A stretch of 64,000 nucleotides of DNA from Closterium sp. Naga37s-1. Taxonomy: Eukaryota > Streptophyta > Zygnematophyceae > Desmidiales > Closteriaceae. Each line of letters opens with the position of its first letter. The first letter of the stretch is position 1. The notes under the pieces are model-generated. The model was not told where the DNA came from. It saw only the letters and a program-made list of their open reading frames with translations, and made no database searches. A program made the translations under genes and the position numbers. Of this stretch, positions 1-8,907 are shown in pieces. The stretch is taken from positions 816,001 through 880,000 of the forward strand of contig CANJKZ010000463.1 of assembly GCA_947471745.1 (NCBI GenBank). Reading direction: 5' to 3'.

Positions 1-1317
1 CCCACCCCGAAGATGACCACTCTTCGGGTACTGCTGCACATAGCTGCTCACCGTGACTACGAGCTACGCTCTCTTGACTTCATCACTGCTTTCTTGCAGG
101 GCAGCCTGCACGAGGAGATCTGGCTGCGCCGCCCACTTGGCTTCACTGGGACTTTTCCTCCTGGCACCCAGTGGAGCCTCCGGCGGCCAGTCTACGGTCT
201 CCGCCAGGCACCGCGTGAGTGGCACGACACACTGAGGACTACGCTTGCGGCTCTTGGGTTTGCTCCCTCTACTGCCGACCCGTCGCTGTTTCTGCGCACC
301 GACACTTCTTTGCCGCCGTTCTACATCCTCGTGTACGTCGACGACTTGGTCTTTGCCACAGCTGACACTGCTGGACTCGCCCACGTGAAGTCCGAGCTGC
401 AGAAGAGACACACGTGCACAGACCTGGGTGAACTGCGCAGCTACCTTGGCTTGCAGATCACCCGGGACAGAGCACGCCGCACCATTACCCTGACTCAGTC
501 ACACATGGTGCAGCAGGTCCTTCAGCGCTTCGGCTTCACGTACTCCTCGCCTCAGGCCACTCCTCTGCCTACTCGCCACTCGCTCTCAGCTCTGCCTTCG
601 GATGAGTCCGTAGAGTCGAGTGGCCCGTACCCAGAGCTTGTTGGCTGCCTCATGTACTTGATGACCTGCACTCGACCTGACCTTGCATACCCTCTTAGCA
701 TTCTCGCACGCTATGTTGCTCCTGGGAGACACAGACCGGAGCACATGGCTGCAGCGAAGAGGGTGTTGCGCTACTTGTGCAGTACGTCGGGCATGGGGCT
801 TGTGCTTGGAGGGCAGAGTCCAGTGGTCCTCACTGGGCACGCAGACGCTTCTTGGGCTGACGACCAGGCTACGCAGCGGTCGTCACAGGGTTACACCTTC
901 AGCCTTGGTTCCGGCTCTGTCTCGTGGCGGGCTACCCGCTCGTCTTCTGTTCTCAGCTCCAGTTGTGAGGCTGAGATCTACGCAGGGGCCATGGCTGCAC
1001 AGGAGCTTCGCTGGCTCACCTACCTGCTGACTGACCTCGGAGAGCCGCCTCGTTCTCCTCCAGTGCTGTACGTAGACAACAAGGCCATGCTGGCCTTGTG
1101 TCGGGAGCAGAGACTGGAGCACAGAACGAAGCACATTGCTCTTCGCTACTTCCTTGCTCGTGAGCTACGGCAGCGTGGTCAGCTACGCCTTGCGTACATG
1201 GCCTCTCAGGCCAACACTGCTGATATCTTCACCAAGGCACTTGCGCCTTGTGATCATCAGCGCTTCTGTACTCAGCTGGGTCTTGTGCCTACCTTGCCTC
1301 ACTTGCTCACCCCTTGA
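1..1317 (+). CDS. Copia pol fragment: reverse transcriptase and RNase H (element A)
   Basis: This is the C-terminal part of a Copia polyprotein, open from base 1 in frame to TGA at 1315-1317. Reverse transcriptase is seen from DFITAFLQGSLHEEIWL through the catalytic YVDD (about 334-345). RNase H follows, with HADASWADD (first Asp), CEAEIYAGAMAAQELRWL (Glu) and YVDNKAM (second Asp), ending in the family's RTKHIALRYFLARE and NTADIFTKAL motifs. Function by family: copies element RNA into cDNA and degrades the RNA strand inside cytoplasmic particles. No stop or frameshift is visible, so this part looks intact. The true start is upstream of the window; the methionine at 13 is internal. Confidence 0.95.
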   Translation, partial: PTPKMTTLRVLLHIAAHRDYELRSLDFITAFLQGSLHEEIWLRRPLGFTGTFPPGTQWSLRRPVYGLRQAPREWHDTLRTTLAALGFAPSTADPSLFLRTDTSLPPFYILVYVDDLVFATADTAGLAHVKSELQKRHTCTDLGELRSYLGLQITRDRARRTITLTQSHMVQQVLQRFGFTYSSPQATPLPTRHSLSALPSDESVESSGPYPELVGCLMYLMTCTRPDLAYPLSILARYVAPGRHRPEHMAAAKRVLRYLCSTSGMGLVLGGQSPVVLTGHADASWADDQATQRSSQGYTFSLGSGSVSWRATRSSSVLSSSCEAEIYAGAMAAQELRWLTYLLTDLGEPPRSPPVLYVDNKAMLALCREQRLEHRTKHIALRYFLARELRQRGQLRLAYMASQANTADIFTKALAPCDHQRFCTQLGLVPTLPHLLTP

Positions 1318-1528
1318 CCTTGTTTGTACTGTTACATATATATATATATACACCTGCTCTTGCTTGTTTAGCCTTATATATATATGTAATCCTGCATGTG
1401 AACTGGCCTTGTGGCCTTGAACTTGTGCTCGGAATGTGTGGTGACGTTGTGATCCACCCTGAGCTTGCTTTGCTTTGCTTGACTGGTCTTGTGACCCCTT
1501 GTCCTCCCCCACTTTGCCTATGGGGGTG

Positions 1529-1656
1529 TGTCAGATTTATATGACTTAGCTGCTGTAGGCTATAGTGGGGTAGCACATATGGGGTACAGCTTTCTAGGGT
1601 TTGTACTTGTACCCAACTTTCCCTTAGTCTTTTCATTTTCCTCGTTCATTTTCACA
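1529..1656 (+). repeat. 3' LTR of Copia element A
   Basis: About 128 bp beginning TGTCAG and ending TTTTCACA. It carries the core found in all LTRs of this family here (TGTAGGCTATAGTGGGGTA, GGGGTACA, then TTGTACCCAA). It is directly preceded by the polypurine-like GGGGGTG. Ends were set by TG..CA and comparison with the LTRs of B, C, G and H. Confidence 0.85.
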
Positions 1657-1815
1657 TCCCTCACGCGCTCTCTCACGCAATCTCTCATTCGCACTCTCAC
1701 GCGCACTCTCACTCACGCGCTCCCTCGCACGCTCTCTCAGGCGCGCTCGCTCTCACGGATTCTAACACGCACTGTCACGCGCTCTCTCACGCGCTCTTTC
1801 ACGAGGAGAGCAAAA
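1657..1815. repeat. Degenerate CTCACGCGCTCT-type simple repeat
   Basis: A run of imperfect 10-12 bp units built from CTCACGCG, CTCTCTCA and GCTC. It starts directly at the end of the A 3' LTR and is followed by an A-rich stretch and (GAA)n near 1830-1850. It is open in several frames only because the unit lacks stops. I see no gene here. Confidence 0.8.
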
Positions 1816-1989
1816 AACAAACAAACAAAAGAAGAAGAAGAAGAAGAAGAAAGTTTTTTCAGAGGGAGGAGGGAGGATGAAAGAACCGGGAACGCACCAG
1901 ATAACCACGGTAACTCAGAAAACAACCCGGGCTCGCGCACCAATCCGCGCTCGCGCACCAACTCACGCTTGCGCTCGTGCACCTGTCGC

Positions 1990-3095
1990 CGGAGGCGACG
2001 GCGGGGAGGAGGACGAGGCGACGGCGGGGAGGAGGGAGAGGCGACGGCGGGGAGGAGGGAGCGGCGACGGCGGGGAGGAGGGAGAGGCAACCGCGTGGAG
2101 GGAGAGGGGACGGCGGGGAGGAGGGAGAGGCGACGGCGGGGAGGAAGGAGCGGCGACGGCGGGGAGGATGGAGCGGCGACGGCGGGGAGGAGGGAGAGGC
2201 GACGGCGGGGAGGAGGGAGAGGCGACGACGGGGAGGAGGGAGAGGCGACGGCAGGGAGGAGGGAGAGGCGACGGCGGGGAGGAGGGAGAGGCGACGACGG
2301 GGAGGAGGGAGAGGCGACGGCGGGAAGGAGGGAGAGGCGACGGCGGGGAGGAGGGAGAGGCGACGGCGGGGAGGATGGAGAGGCGACGGCGGGGAGGAGG
2401 GAGAGGCGACGGCGGGGAGGAGGGAGAGGCGACGGCGGGGAGGAGGGAGAGGCGACGGCGGGGAGGAGGGAGAGGCGACGGCGGGGAGGAGGGAGAGGCG
2501 ACGGCGGGAGAGGCGATGACGGGGAGGAGGGAGAGGCGACGGCGGGAAGGAGGGAGAGGCGACGGCGGGGAGGAGGGAGAGGCGACGGCGGGGAGGACGG
2601 AGAGGCGACGGCGGGGAGGAGGGAGAGGCGACGGCGGGGAGGAGGGAGAGGCGACGGCGGGGAGGAGGGAGAGGCGACAGCGGGGAGGAGGGAGAGGCGA
2701 CGGCGGGGAGGAGGGAGAGGCGACGGCGGGAGAGGCGATGACGGGGAGGAGGGAGAGGCGACGGCGGGAAGGAGGGAGAGGCGACGGCGGGGAGGAGGGA
2801 GAGGCGACGGCGGGGAGGATGGAGAGGCGACGGCGGGGAGGAGGGAGAGGCGACGGCGGGGAGGAGGGAGAGGCGACGGCGGGGAGGAGGGAGAGGCGAC
2901 AGCGGGGAGGAGGGAGAGGCGACGGCGGGGAGGAGGGAGAGGCGACGACGGGGAGGAGGGAGATGCGACGACGGGGAGGAGGGAGAGGCGACGACGGGGA
3001 GGAGGGAGAGGCGATGACGGGGAGGAGGGAGAGGCGACGACGGGGAGGAGGGAGAGGCGACGACGGGGAGGAGGGAGAGGCGACGACGGGGAAGT
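1990..3095. repeat. 23-bp minisatellite, roughly 48 copies
   Basis: Tandem copies of a 23-bp unit of form GGCGACGGCGGGGAGGAGGG plus AGA, measured from successive GCGAC starts at 2406, 2429 and 2452. Variants include GACGACGGGG and deleted units (GGCGGGAGAGGCGATGAC near 2510 and 2730); that longer pattern itself recurs about 220 bp apart, so a higher-order unit was duplicated. Because 23 is not a multiple of 3, each frame reads the same 23-residue Arg/Gly/Glu-rich repeat and none has stops. The long ORFs on both strands are therefore artefacts. The purine-rich strand is the plus strand. Confidence 0.95.
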
Positions 3096-3345
3096 AAGGA
3101 AGCTGAGATCGCGGTGTGGGGCTGAGTGACTGTGAGGTGAATAGGAGAGGTGAAGGCGGGTAGTGAGGGAGAGGATACGGCGGGATGGGAGCGAGAGCGA
3201 CGGCTGGGTGGGAGAACTGGCGAGAAATTGGGGTGGGGGCAAGGAAGAGGAATAAGAGCAGAGCAGGTGTGCTTGTCGAGTCGAGAGGAACCAGAACAAA
3301 AGAACCAAGAAAAGAGCGCAGAAATTGAGTTGACAGCTGTGAAAG
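3096..3345. other. Purine-rich spacer without a recognised gene
   Basis: Continuation of GA-rich, non-repeated sequence after the minisatellite. Short open frames are present but have no recognisable motif. I see no RNA gene. Confidence 0.5.
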
Positions 3346-3354
3346 GGACGGATG

Positions 3355-3470
3355 CTAGCGCAGAGATAAAATTTATGCCAGCGCAGAATGAGAATTTCTG
3401 CCAGCGCAGAACAAGACAATTTCTGCCACCGCAGAACGATACAATTTCTGCCAGCGCAGAACGAAGCACC
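3355..3470. repeat. Short tandem repeat, about 25 bp by 4
   Basis: Four imperfect copies of a unit containing TGCCAGCGCAGAA followed by an A/C-rich spacer and AATTTC, at about 3375, 3399, 3424 and 3449. One copy reads CACCGCAG. It lies just before the MITE-like element, whose interior also contains GCCAGCGCGAA. Confidence 0.7.
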
Positions 3471-3487
3471 ATATACGGTGTCCTGTT

Positions 3488-3667
3488 TTAAAGCGACGGG
3501 CAACTTTTGGCAGTGTTGGGTTCAGAAGTTTTTTTTTTTGAACCAGGCTTGCCAGCGCGAAAGTGCTGGCTGGCGAAAACCAGGATTTCGTGCGGACACT
3601 TTCCATCCGCAGTAACACTTCGCCAGGGTTCTGGGTTTCGGGTGGCAAATGTGCACCGTCGCTTTAA
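3488..3667. mobile_element. MITE-like element with TTAA flanks
   Basis: A 12-bp perfect inverted repeat, TTAAAGCGACGG at 3488-3499 and CCGTCGCTTTAA at 3656-3667, bounds about 180 bp. Weaker inverted similarity continues inwards (GCAACTTTTGGC against the complement of GCAAATGTGCAC). This can be read as a TTAA target duplication plus AGCGACGG termini, as in piggyBac-type elements, although those usually start with CC. No coding capacity. It lies about 175 bp upstream of the THUMP-protein start codon, so it may sit in that gene's promoter or 5' UTR. Confidence 0.5.
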
Positions 3668-3843
3668 GTGAAAATGAAGAACTTAATTAATTGCTTCTTT
3701 AAGCAAAATATGATTATATTGTACTCTTTCATAATGTTCCTTATACACGGAATACAGCTCTACGCAACCCTTCCGACGTCAACGTCGAGTCTGGTTTACT
3801 TTCCCTAAGCCGGACGCCCTTTCAGAATCAGCAGGCGAATTCC
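3668..3843 (+). promoter_or_regulatory. Candidate promoter/5' UTR region of the THUMP gene
   Basis: An AT-rich stretch (ATGATTATATTGTACTC near 3708) lies 120-135 bases upstream of the ATG at 3844 and could hold a core promoter. The assignment rests on position only; no clear TATA box or initiator can be proven. Confidence 0.3.
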
Positions 3844-5992
3844 ATGGCGTCTGCTGCGCCGGCTGCCGCGGAGGAATCCGCGTCGAAAGCGGCGGAGGAT
3901 GTCTGTCAGAATCCAACGGTTAAGAGCGATTGGGAGGTGGCCCCATGGGATCGCCACGCGGGGGTGCTGAAGATGGCGCGATTCGACTACCGGCGGGAGG
4001 AGCTGCTGAGATCCGGAAATGGCGGCGGAATTCAAGGGTTTCTGATCACGTGTGCTTTCCGTACGTGCTCACCCTGTCCCTTACAAATTTAGTTTTTGGA
4101 AAACAAAAAAATCATCGGCAAGCTATATTGCCCACCTTTCTTGATCGCATTCACTTCTTTCTCCCGTTTCCAACATCCATAACTTTGTAAGCGTTGATTC
4201 TTGTTCGTGTGTGCGGCACTGCTTGATGTATGCACACCTGAATTGCGTGCCTGGCGTGTGTCTGCTGCATACCTGGCGTGTGCTGGGCGTGTGTTCAGGC
4301 CGAGAGAAGAGCGCCACGTCAGAAGCACTTTCCATCCTCCCTAAGGTATTCTTCCATAAGGGTCCCTGAAAGGTTTCCTTGCTGCGCTGCACTGTATCTA
4401 CTGTTTACGTCCGTACATTCTTAACCACTCCAGCAATTTTTTGAGTTGTGCCCCATTTCCGAGTTTGACTCAAAATCTCATGAGTCTTCCTTCACCCACC
4501 CGTCCCTCCCCCGCTAACCCCTCCCCCCCTCCTTCCCCCCCCCCCCTCTCTCCCATGCCAGTACCTGCCTGCAGTGTGTGCGAGTGTGACTGAAGGGGAA
4601 GAAATAGAGGCAGCGGAGGAGGGGAAAAGGGGAGCTGATTCGGTTGTGGGGCTTGAAGGGAATGCTGGGGCCAAACGGCAGAGAGTAAAGAAGGGAGAGG
4701 AGATAGAGGAGAAGGGAGAGGAAGGGGGAGAGGAGGGGGACGAGGAGGGGGACGAGGGGGACGAGGAGGATTGTGAAAAGAAAGTTATCAAGTCAGGGGA
4801 GGAGGTTAAGGCAATCAAGGTTAGCAAGACAGAGCAGGATGAGAGTGCAGCAGAAGACGCTTTGAAAGCCGGGCTAGGGGCGGTCAAGCTGGGCAGCATG
4901 GGAATAACTTTTCTGGCGCTGCCCGAGAAGGAAAAATGTGTGCCAGGCAGCGAGGTGCCGTGCCCCGTCGATGTTGTCAGGCAGATTCTGAAGGACATCA
5001 ATGAGAAGAAGAGGAGCGGCCTCAAGTGAGTGTTGCAACCACTCCACTCCACTGCATTCCACTCCGCTCTACCCCGCTCCAATCCCACTCCACTCCGCCC
5101 CTCCCTCCCTCCCTCCCTCCCTCCCTCCCTCCCTCCCTCCCTCCCTCCCTCCCTCCCTCCCTCCCTCCCTCCCTCCCTCCCTCTCTCCCTCCCTCCCTCC
5201 CTCACTCCCTCCCTCTCTCCCTCCCTCCCTCCCTCCCTCCCTCCCTCCCTCCCTCCCTCCCTCCCTCCCTCCCTCCCTCCCTCCCTCCCTCCCTCCCTCC
5301 CTTCCTTCTCCGCTCCCTCCATCCCTCCTATTTCTTCCTTTTTTCCATCCTCTCTCCATCCCCTTCCTCATTTTTCTTCTGGTTCCGGAGCTGTCAAAAG
5401 CGGACAGGTGGGCTGCGGAGGCCTTACTTCCATCAACTCGTGTTGTTTTAGGACAACGAGACAAACTCCATGGAATGATGGCGGAAGAGAGCCTGGTTAC
5501 GCGCTAGCTTAGAACTTTGTTTAGAGAGCCAGTGTAAGACTAGTTTCGGCTTTTTCCATCCTCTCTCTCCATCCCCTGCCTCATTTTTCTTCCGGTTCCC
5601 ATTCAATGTAGGACGTGTCAGTAACCCCATTCTTTCACGGATACTCACCTCTCTCACATACACTCATTTCTTCTCCTTCTCTGGCACTCCCTCTTCCCAC
5701 TGTTCTCGTCCTACTCTCTCGTTTGCCTGTCAAACATTCGCTCACCCGTCCCCCCACGCACTCCCCACCCAAACCCCCCATCCCCCCTCCTCTGTTGCTC
5801 CAATCAGGTGGTGCCAACGCATCTGCCCTGTGCAAGCCACGTGCCCAACCACGAAGCGCCACCTGTCAGCCACCGTGCAGCGATTGCTGGCCAATCACTT
5901 CGCAACAGCCTCACCAGCAGCACCAGCAGGAACATCATCACCACCAACAGCAGCAGCACCAGCAGCAGCAGCAGTAGCAGTAGCAGTAGCAC

Positions 5993-6051
<59 letters not shown>

Positions 6052-7194
6052 CCAGCAACAGCAGGAGGAGCAGGAACAGAAGTTGGAGTGGAGGAGCCAC
6101 GTTTGAATGGTTCTGAGACAGCAGCAGAACCCCCAGCAGCAGCACAGCAACCTCCGGTGCAGGTATTCTTTCAGACCTGACTGTCAGCAGTTCCAAAGTT
6201 TTCACACAGAATGGTAACTTTGCTGTTTTACCAATTTTTTAGTCGATCCAAGCAAAGAATCCACAATATGGGCCCATTCTAATAGTGGAAGGGTAGCTGT
6301 GATAGTGAACCAACCCTGTGGAGCTAGCTCATATGCTTGTGCCCGCCCTCCCCCCTTCAGTTTGCAGTGGCCAAAACCAAGCTGGTGCCCATCCATCCCC
6401 CCAGTTTGCAGTGGCGTTAAAGAAACGAGGAGCAGAGGATTCAGGCGCTGCAGCCAAAGAAACGGCCAAGAAAGAAAAGGAGAAGGCGGAGAGACAGAGA
6501 GACGGAAATGAGGGAGAGAAGGAGGAGGAGAAAGGGGAAGGGGAGGAGGATGTTGAGTTGAGTCGTGATGTGGTGATTAGGACTGTGGCTGATGCTGTGA
6601 AGGAAGCTTCTGGGGAGCGAGGTGCTGCGGCTAACTTGACTAACCCAGAGGTAAGACACAAATAGTGGTAAATGTAGTGTTAATTATCTGGACCAACTGT
6701 CTGAGTGCCTTTTGAGTAAGTTCTGAAGCTTTTTTTTTTCCAGCTTGGGTCTTGACACGTTTGGTTCTCGTTATCGATGCCTGTCTGTCTATCCCCGGCT
6801 TATGCTCTTTTAAGTGGGCCCCACCCTTTTCAGCAACCACCAGAATCCTTCTTTTTCTTGTTCTGTTTGTTTGTTTGTTTTTTTTTTTTTTTTTGTTTTT
6901 TTTTTTTTTTTTTTTTCCGTTCTGTAATTTTTCTTTCCACAGTTTGCAGTGGTGGTTGAGATTGTTCCGCTGGCTCGAGGTCCTCCTTTCTGCGCCGTCT
7001 CCATTCTTCCGCGAGCAATGCTTGATACGAAGCCGCGATTGGCGGTGAAAACAGTTGCGGCGAGCACGACTGGTGGAGCTGAGAATGCCAGGGGTAATCA
7101 TAGTAAGCTGTCAAGTATAGACAATGGCGAGAAGGTTTCGAAAGAAAAGAAGGGTAAAGGAGGCCGCCGCCAGGCGAAGAGGAGGCGGGCCTGA
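3844..7194 (+). CDS. THUMP-domain protein, THUMPD1/TAN1 type (six exons)
   Basis: Exons by GT/AG sites and frame: 3844-4060, 4299-4345, 4562-5025, 5808-6162, 6405-6650, 6943-7194, giving 526 codons in phase. Diagnostic segments: GIQGFLITC (about residues 62-70), DVVRQILKDINEKKR at the end of exon 3, an exon 3-4 junction ending in RICPVQATC, ANLTNPE (exon 5) and FAVVVEI (exon 6); these match the order in THUMPD1/Tan1 proteins. By family knowledge it binds tRNA and helps the NAT10/Kre33 acetyltransferase make ac4C at position 12 of tRNA-Ser and tRNA-Leu. It is longer than human (about 353) or yeast (289) versions because of an acidic insert in exon 3, a poly-Ala tract in exon 4, a Lys/Glu-rich stretch in exon 5 and a basic tail. 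This is the only clear host gene in the window. Exon limits are inferred, not supported by transcripts. Confidence 0.85.
5093..5300. repeat. (CCCT)n microsatellite in intron 3 of the THUMP gene
   Basis: About 200 bp of near-perfect CTCC tetranucleotide repeat within the 782-nt intron 5026-5807, with a few interruptions (CTCTC, CTCAC). It is pyrimidine-rich on the sense strand. The long Pro/Ser and Glu/Gly ORFs over it are artefacts. Confidence 0.95.
5940..6062 (+). repeat. (CAG)n tract coding poly-Ala in exon 4
   Basis: A run of CAG units interrupted by TAG, ACC and similar triplets. In the exon 4 frame it reads as GCA/GCC alanines with a few Val and Pro residues, followed by PATAGGAG. It is a length-variable low-complexity insert in the THUMP protein. 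In another frame it would be poly-Gln or poly-Ser, but only the Ala frame joins both splice sites. Confidence 0.85.
6350..6420 (+). other. Duplicated splice-acceptor segment before exon 5
   Basis: CCCCCTTCAG followed by TTTGCAGTGGC (6361) is repeated 44 bp later as CCCCCCAG followed by TTTGCAGTGGC (6405). Only the second acceptor keeps the frame; use of the first would shift it by two. Exon 6 also starts with TTTGCAGTGG at 6943. Confidence 0.7.
6870..6920. repeat. Poly-T tract in intron 5
   Basis: Two runs of T separated by single G bases. They lie within the intron 6651-6942 and precede the exon 6 acceptor TTCTTTCCACAG, so they may serve as an extended polypyrimidine tract. Confidence 0.9.
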
Positions 7195-7303
7195 AACGGC
7201 ACCCCTATTGTGTGTTGATTCATATTGACGTGTTTATTAGCAGTGAAACTATGTGGTCCCCCTCCATCACTTGTAAGGTATTATTGCTTTAAGGTGATAA
7301 GTG
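7195..7303 (+). other. Probable 3' UTR/terminator region of the THUMP gene
   Basis: About 110 bp between the THUMP stop codon and the first mobile sequence. There is no canonical AATAAA; TTATTGCTTTAAGG is the nearest AT-rich stretch. The assignment is by position. Confidence 0.3.
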
Positions 7304-7354
7304 TGTCAGAGGTCCACTGGTGATCCCCGATTGATCCTAGGGAAGGGTTACAGG
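7304..7354 (+). repeat. Truncated TRIM LTR fragment
   Basis: 51 bp beginning TGTCAGAGGTCCACTGGTGA, matching the start of the TRIM-D/E LTR when read on its own strand, and ending at GGGTTACAGG. The remainder of the LTR is missing; the next base begins LTR Y (TGTTGGGCTG). It is a fragment of a fourth TRIM copy. Confidence 0.8.
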
Positions 7355-7369
7355 TGTTGGGCTGAAAAA

Positions 7370-8148
7370 CTCATGATCGTTCAAGACTAAACTCTCAGAG
7401 TAGTGATCAGGCCCTCAGATTGGTTTGGGGGTACACTGAGGCCTCAGGGCAGTTTTTAGGAAATCAGAATCTGCCCTGAATTGTCAGGGCTGCACAGGGT
7501 GAGGTATCCTGAAATGTCAGTGCTACATTTGAGAGTATCCTGGCAGCTCAGTGCTACATTTCGTACAATCCTGTATATTTCGCGCGTGTTATGTTAGCGG
7601 GGATCGAAATGCTCTCCACATTCGAAGTGTGTCATTCTGGGGTGCAGCTGCAAGTGGCTGGCAGTGCAAGTCGCTGGCAGCTGCATGGTGCGAAAGTGTT
7701 ACAGCACAGTACAAGGAGATGGCGAAGGTGGCGGTGAACATCGTGGGCCAAATTGGATGGAAAAGCTGGCGCAAAACAATATTGTTATACATTTTGTTGT
7801 TCGGCGAGTCGAACATGAAGTGTTGTAGTGGGTAAAGCGAAAGATTGCTACGCAGTAGGTTGCCTGCTCGATTCCAACTGGCTCCATCATCCGAAGCGTT
7901 CGCCTTGTACACTTTTGGCCCCGAAACCCAGGAGATTTTTCGTACAGTACATCTCGCTTCAGGGCGAGATTCGACATTATCCTGAGTCGTCAGGGCTGAA
8001 CCTACAGCGTTATCCTGAGTTTCAGTACGCAAAATAACCATTATACTGATTTTACAGGACAAGTAATTCCCTTATGCTGTTTTTTCAGGAGAAGCACACG
8101 ACACCTATCCTGAATTCAGGAGAATCAGGATAAATTATCCTGATAACA
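7370..8148. other. Insert in LTR Y with dispersed TATCCTGA motifs
   Basis: This segment is absent from the Z LTR. TATCCTGA or ATTATCCTGA recurs (for example near 7507, 7978, 8010, 8107 and 8137), often next to TCAGGGCTG or TCAGTGCTACA, and the right end contains the short palindrome CCTGAATTCAGG. A possible tRNA-derived promoter lies at 7826-7875. No ORF has a recognisable domain. It may be a non-autonomous transposon with subterminal motif repeats; the family is unknown to me. Confidence 0.4.
7826..7875 (+). promoter_or_regulatory. Weak tRNA-like A/B box pair
   Basis: TAGTGGGTAAAGCG (A-box-like, 7826) and TGCTCGATTCC (B-box-like, 7865) are 39 bp apart on the plus strand. The B box has two mismatches to the consensus. 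It might be the head of a degraded SINE; no tRNA fold is evident. Confidence 0.25.
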
Positions 8149-8462
8149 TAGGCCCTGGTAGTGATGTATTTAGCGGAAGCGTAATAGTGGATTGAGTGAA
8201 CCACCTTGTACTAGTATGTGATAACAATATGAATTGATTAAAGCAAAGAGATACAAGCATATATATATATGATTACAAGGAATACGAAGGGTTTAACTGT
8301 AACTGCTGTTGCGGTTCGATACAGCGACGACTCGGGTAACTGCTCAATAACGAGTCAATTATTTGTCCTTGCTGTCGCGCTGCCTTTGTCAAGTCAAAGG
8401 TCGCTGACCTTTGACATTCGCTTCAACCTCCTGCTGTTGTCGCCTAGTCAACGACTTTGGTT

Positions 8463-8907
8463 TGTTGGGCTGAAAAAGGCCCTTAGGATCTTTGCAGGAC
8501 AGAATTCAAGGGTAGGATGATGTAGTAGCGGAAGCGTTTTAATAAAGGATTGTGAACCACCTTGCGCTTGTATGTGAGGGCAAAGTAAGTTGATTAAACA
8601 AAAGAGATACAAGCTTTTATAAGAATACAGAGAGTATGAAGAGATACGGTTACTAACTGTTTTACTGTTGCTGTTGCGGTTCGATACAGTGTCGACTCGG
8701 GCAACTGCTCAGTATCGAGACAGTTGTTTGTCCTTGCTGTCGCGCTGCATTTGTCAGGTCAAAGGTCGCTGACCTTTGACTTTCGCGTAACCTCCAACAG
8801 TTATTCAACCTCCGAGGGTTGACTCACCGATGTTTCGATACGATCTGCTTCGCTTCTGTCTTGGTGTTTCGACACGACAGAGGCGCTTGAATTAGTTGTT
8901 TCCAACA
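8463..8907 (-). repeat. 3' LTR of element Z
   Basis: 445 bp, TGTTGG..CCAACA as written on the plus strand. On the minus strand it is preceded by the purine tract AGAAGCGAAGGGGAG. The pol stop codon lies inside the first bases of the LTR. Confidence 0.95.

Larger units (their letters stand above)
1..1656 (+). mobile_element. Copia element A, 3' part (pol end, 3' UTR, 3' LTR)
   Basis: The left edge of the window cuts a Ty1/copia element. It shows the C-terminal reverse transcriptase and RNase H, a 3' UTR with the family's conserved stretch (AACTGGCCTTGTGGCC, then a GCTTTGC run), a G-rich tract TATGGGGGTG that fits a polypurine tract, and a 3' LTR. The 5' part lies outside the window, so no target-site duplication can be tested; the 5 bases after the LTR are TCCCT. 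Its pol resembles that of element M at the other end of the window more than those of B and C. Confidence 0.93.
7355..8462 (-). repeat. LTR Y, left part: old relative of the Z LTR with an 800-bp insert
   Basis: It starts TGTTGGGCTGAAAAA like the Z LTR. After about 800 bp of unrelated sequence it resumes with GGCCCT and TAGCGGAAGCG, GTGAACCACCTTG, GAGATACAAGC, TTGCGGTTCGATACAG and TCGCTGACCTTTGAC, all shared with Z but diverged. It is interrupted at 8462 by element Z; the rest lies at 29708-29793. Orientation is minus, as for Z. No matching TSD is visible around Y, so it is probably a damaged solo LTR. Confidence 0.7.

Noticed and set aside
1528..3503. Long ORFs of 400-588 codons on both strands over the minisatellite
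   Set aside because: They consist of a 23-bp unit without stops read in each frame; the products are Arg/Gly/Glu or Ser/Pro repeats without domain, and opposite strands are equally open.
4492..5512. Pro/Ser- and Gly/Arg/Glu-rich ORFs over the CTCC repeat
   Set aside because: Tetranucleotide repeat inside an intron of the THUMP gene; no conserved sequence outside the repeat.
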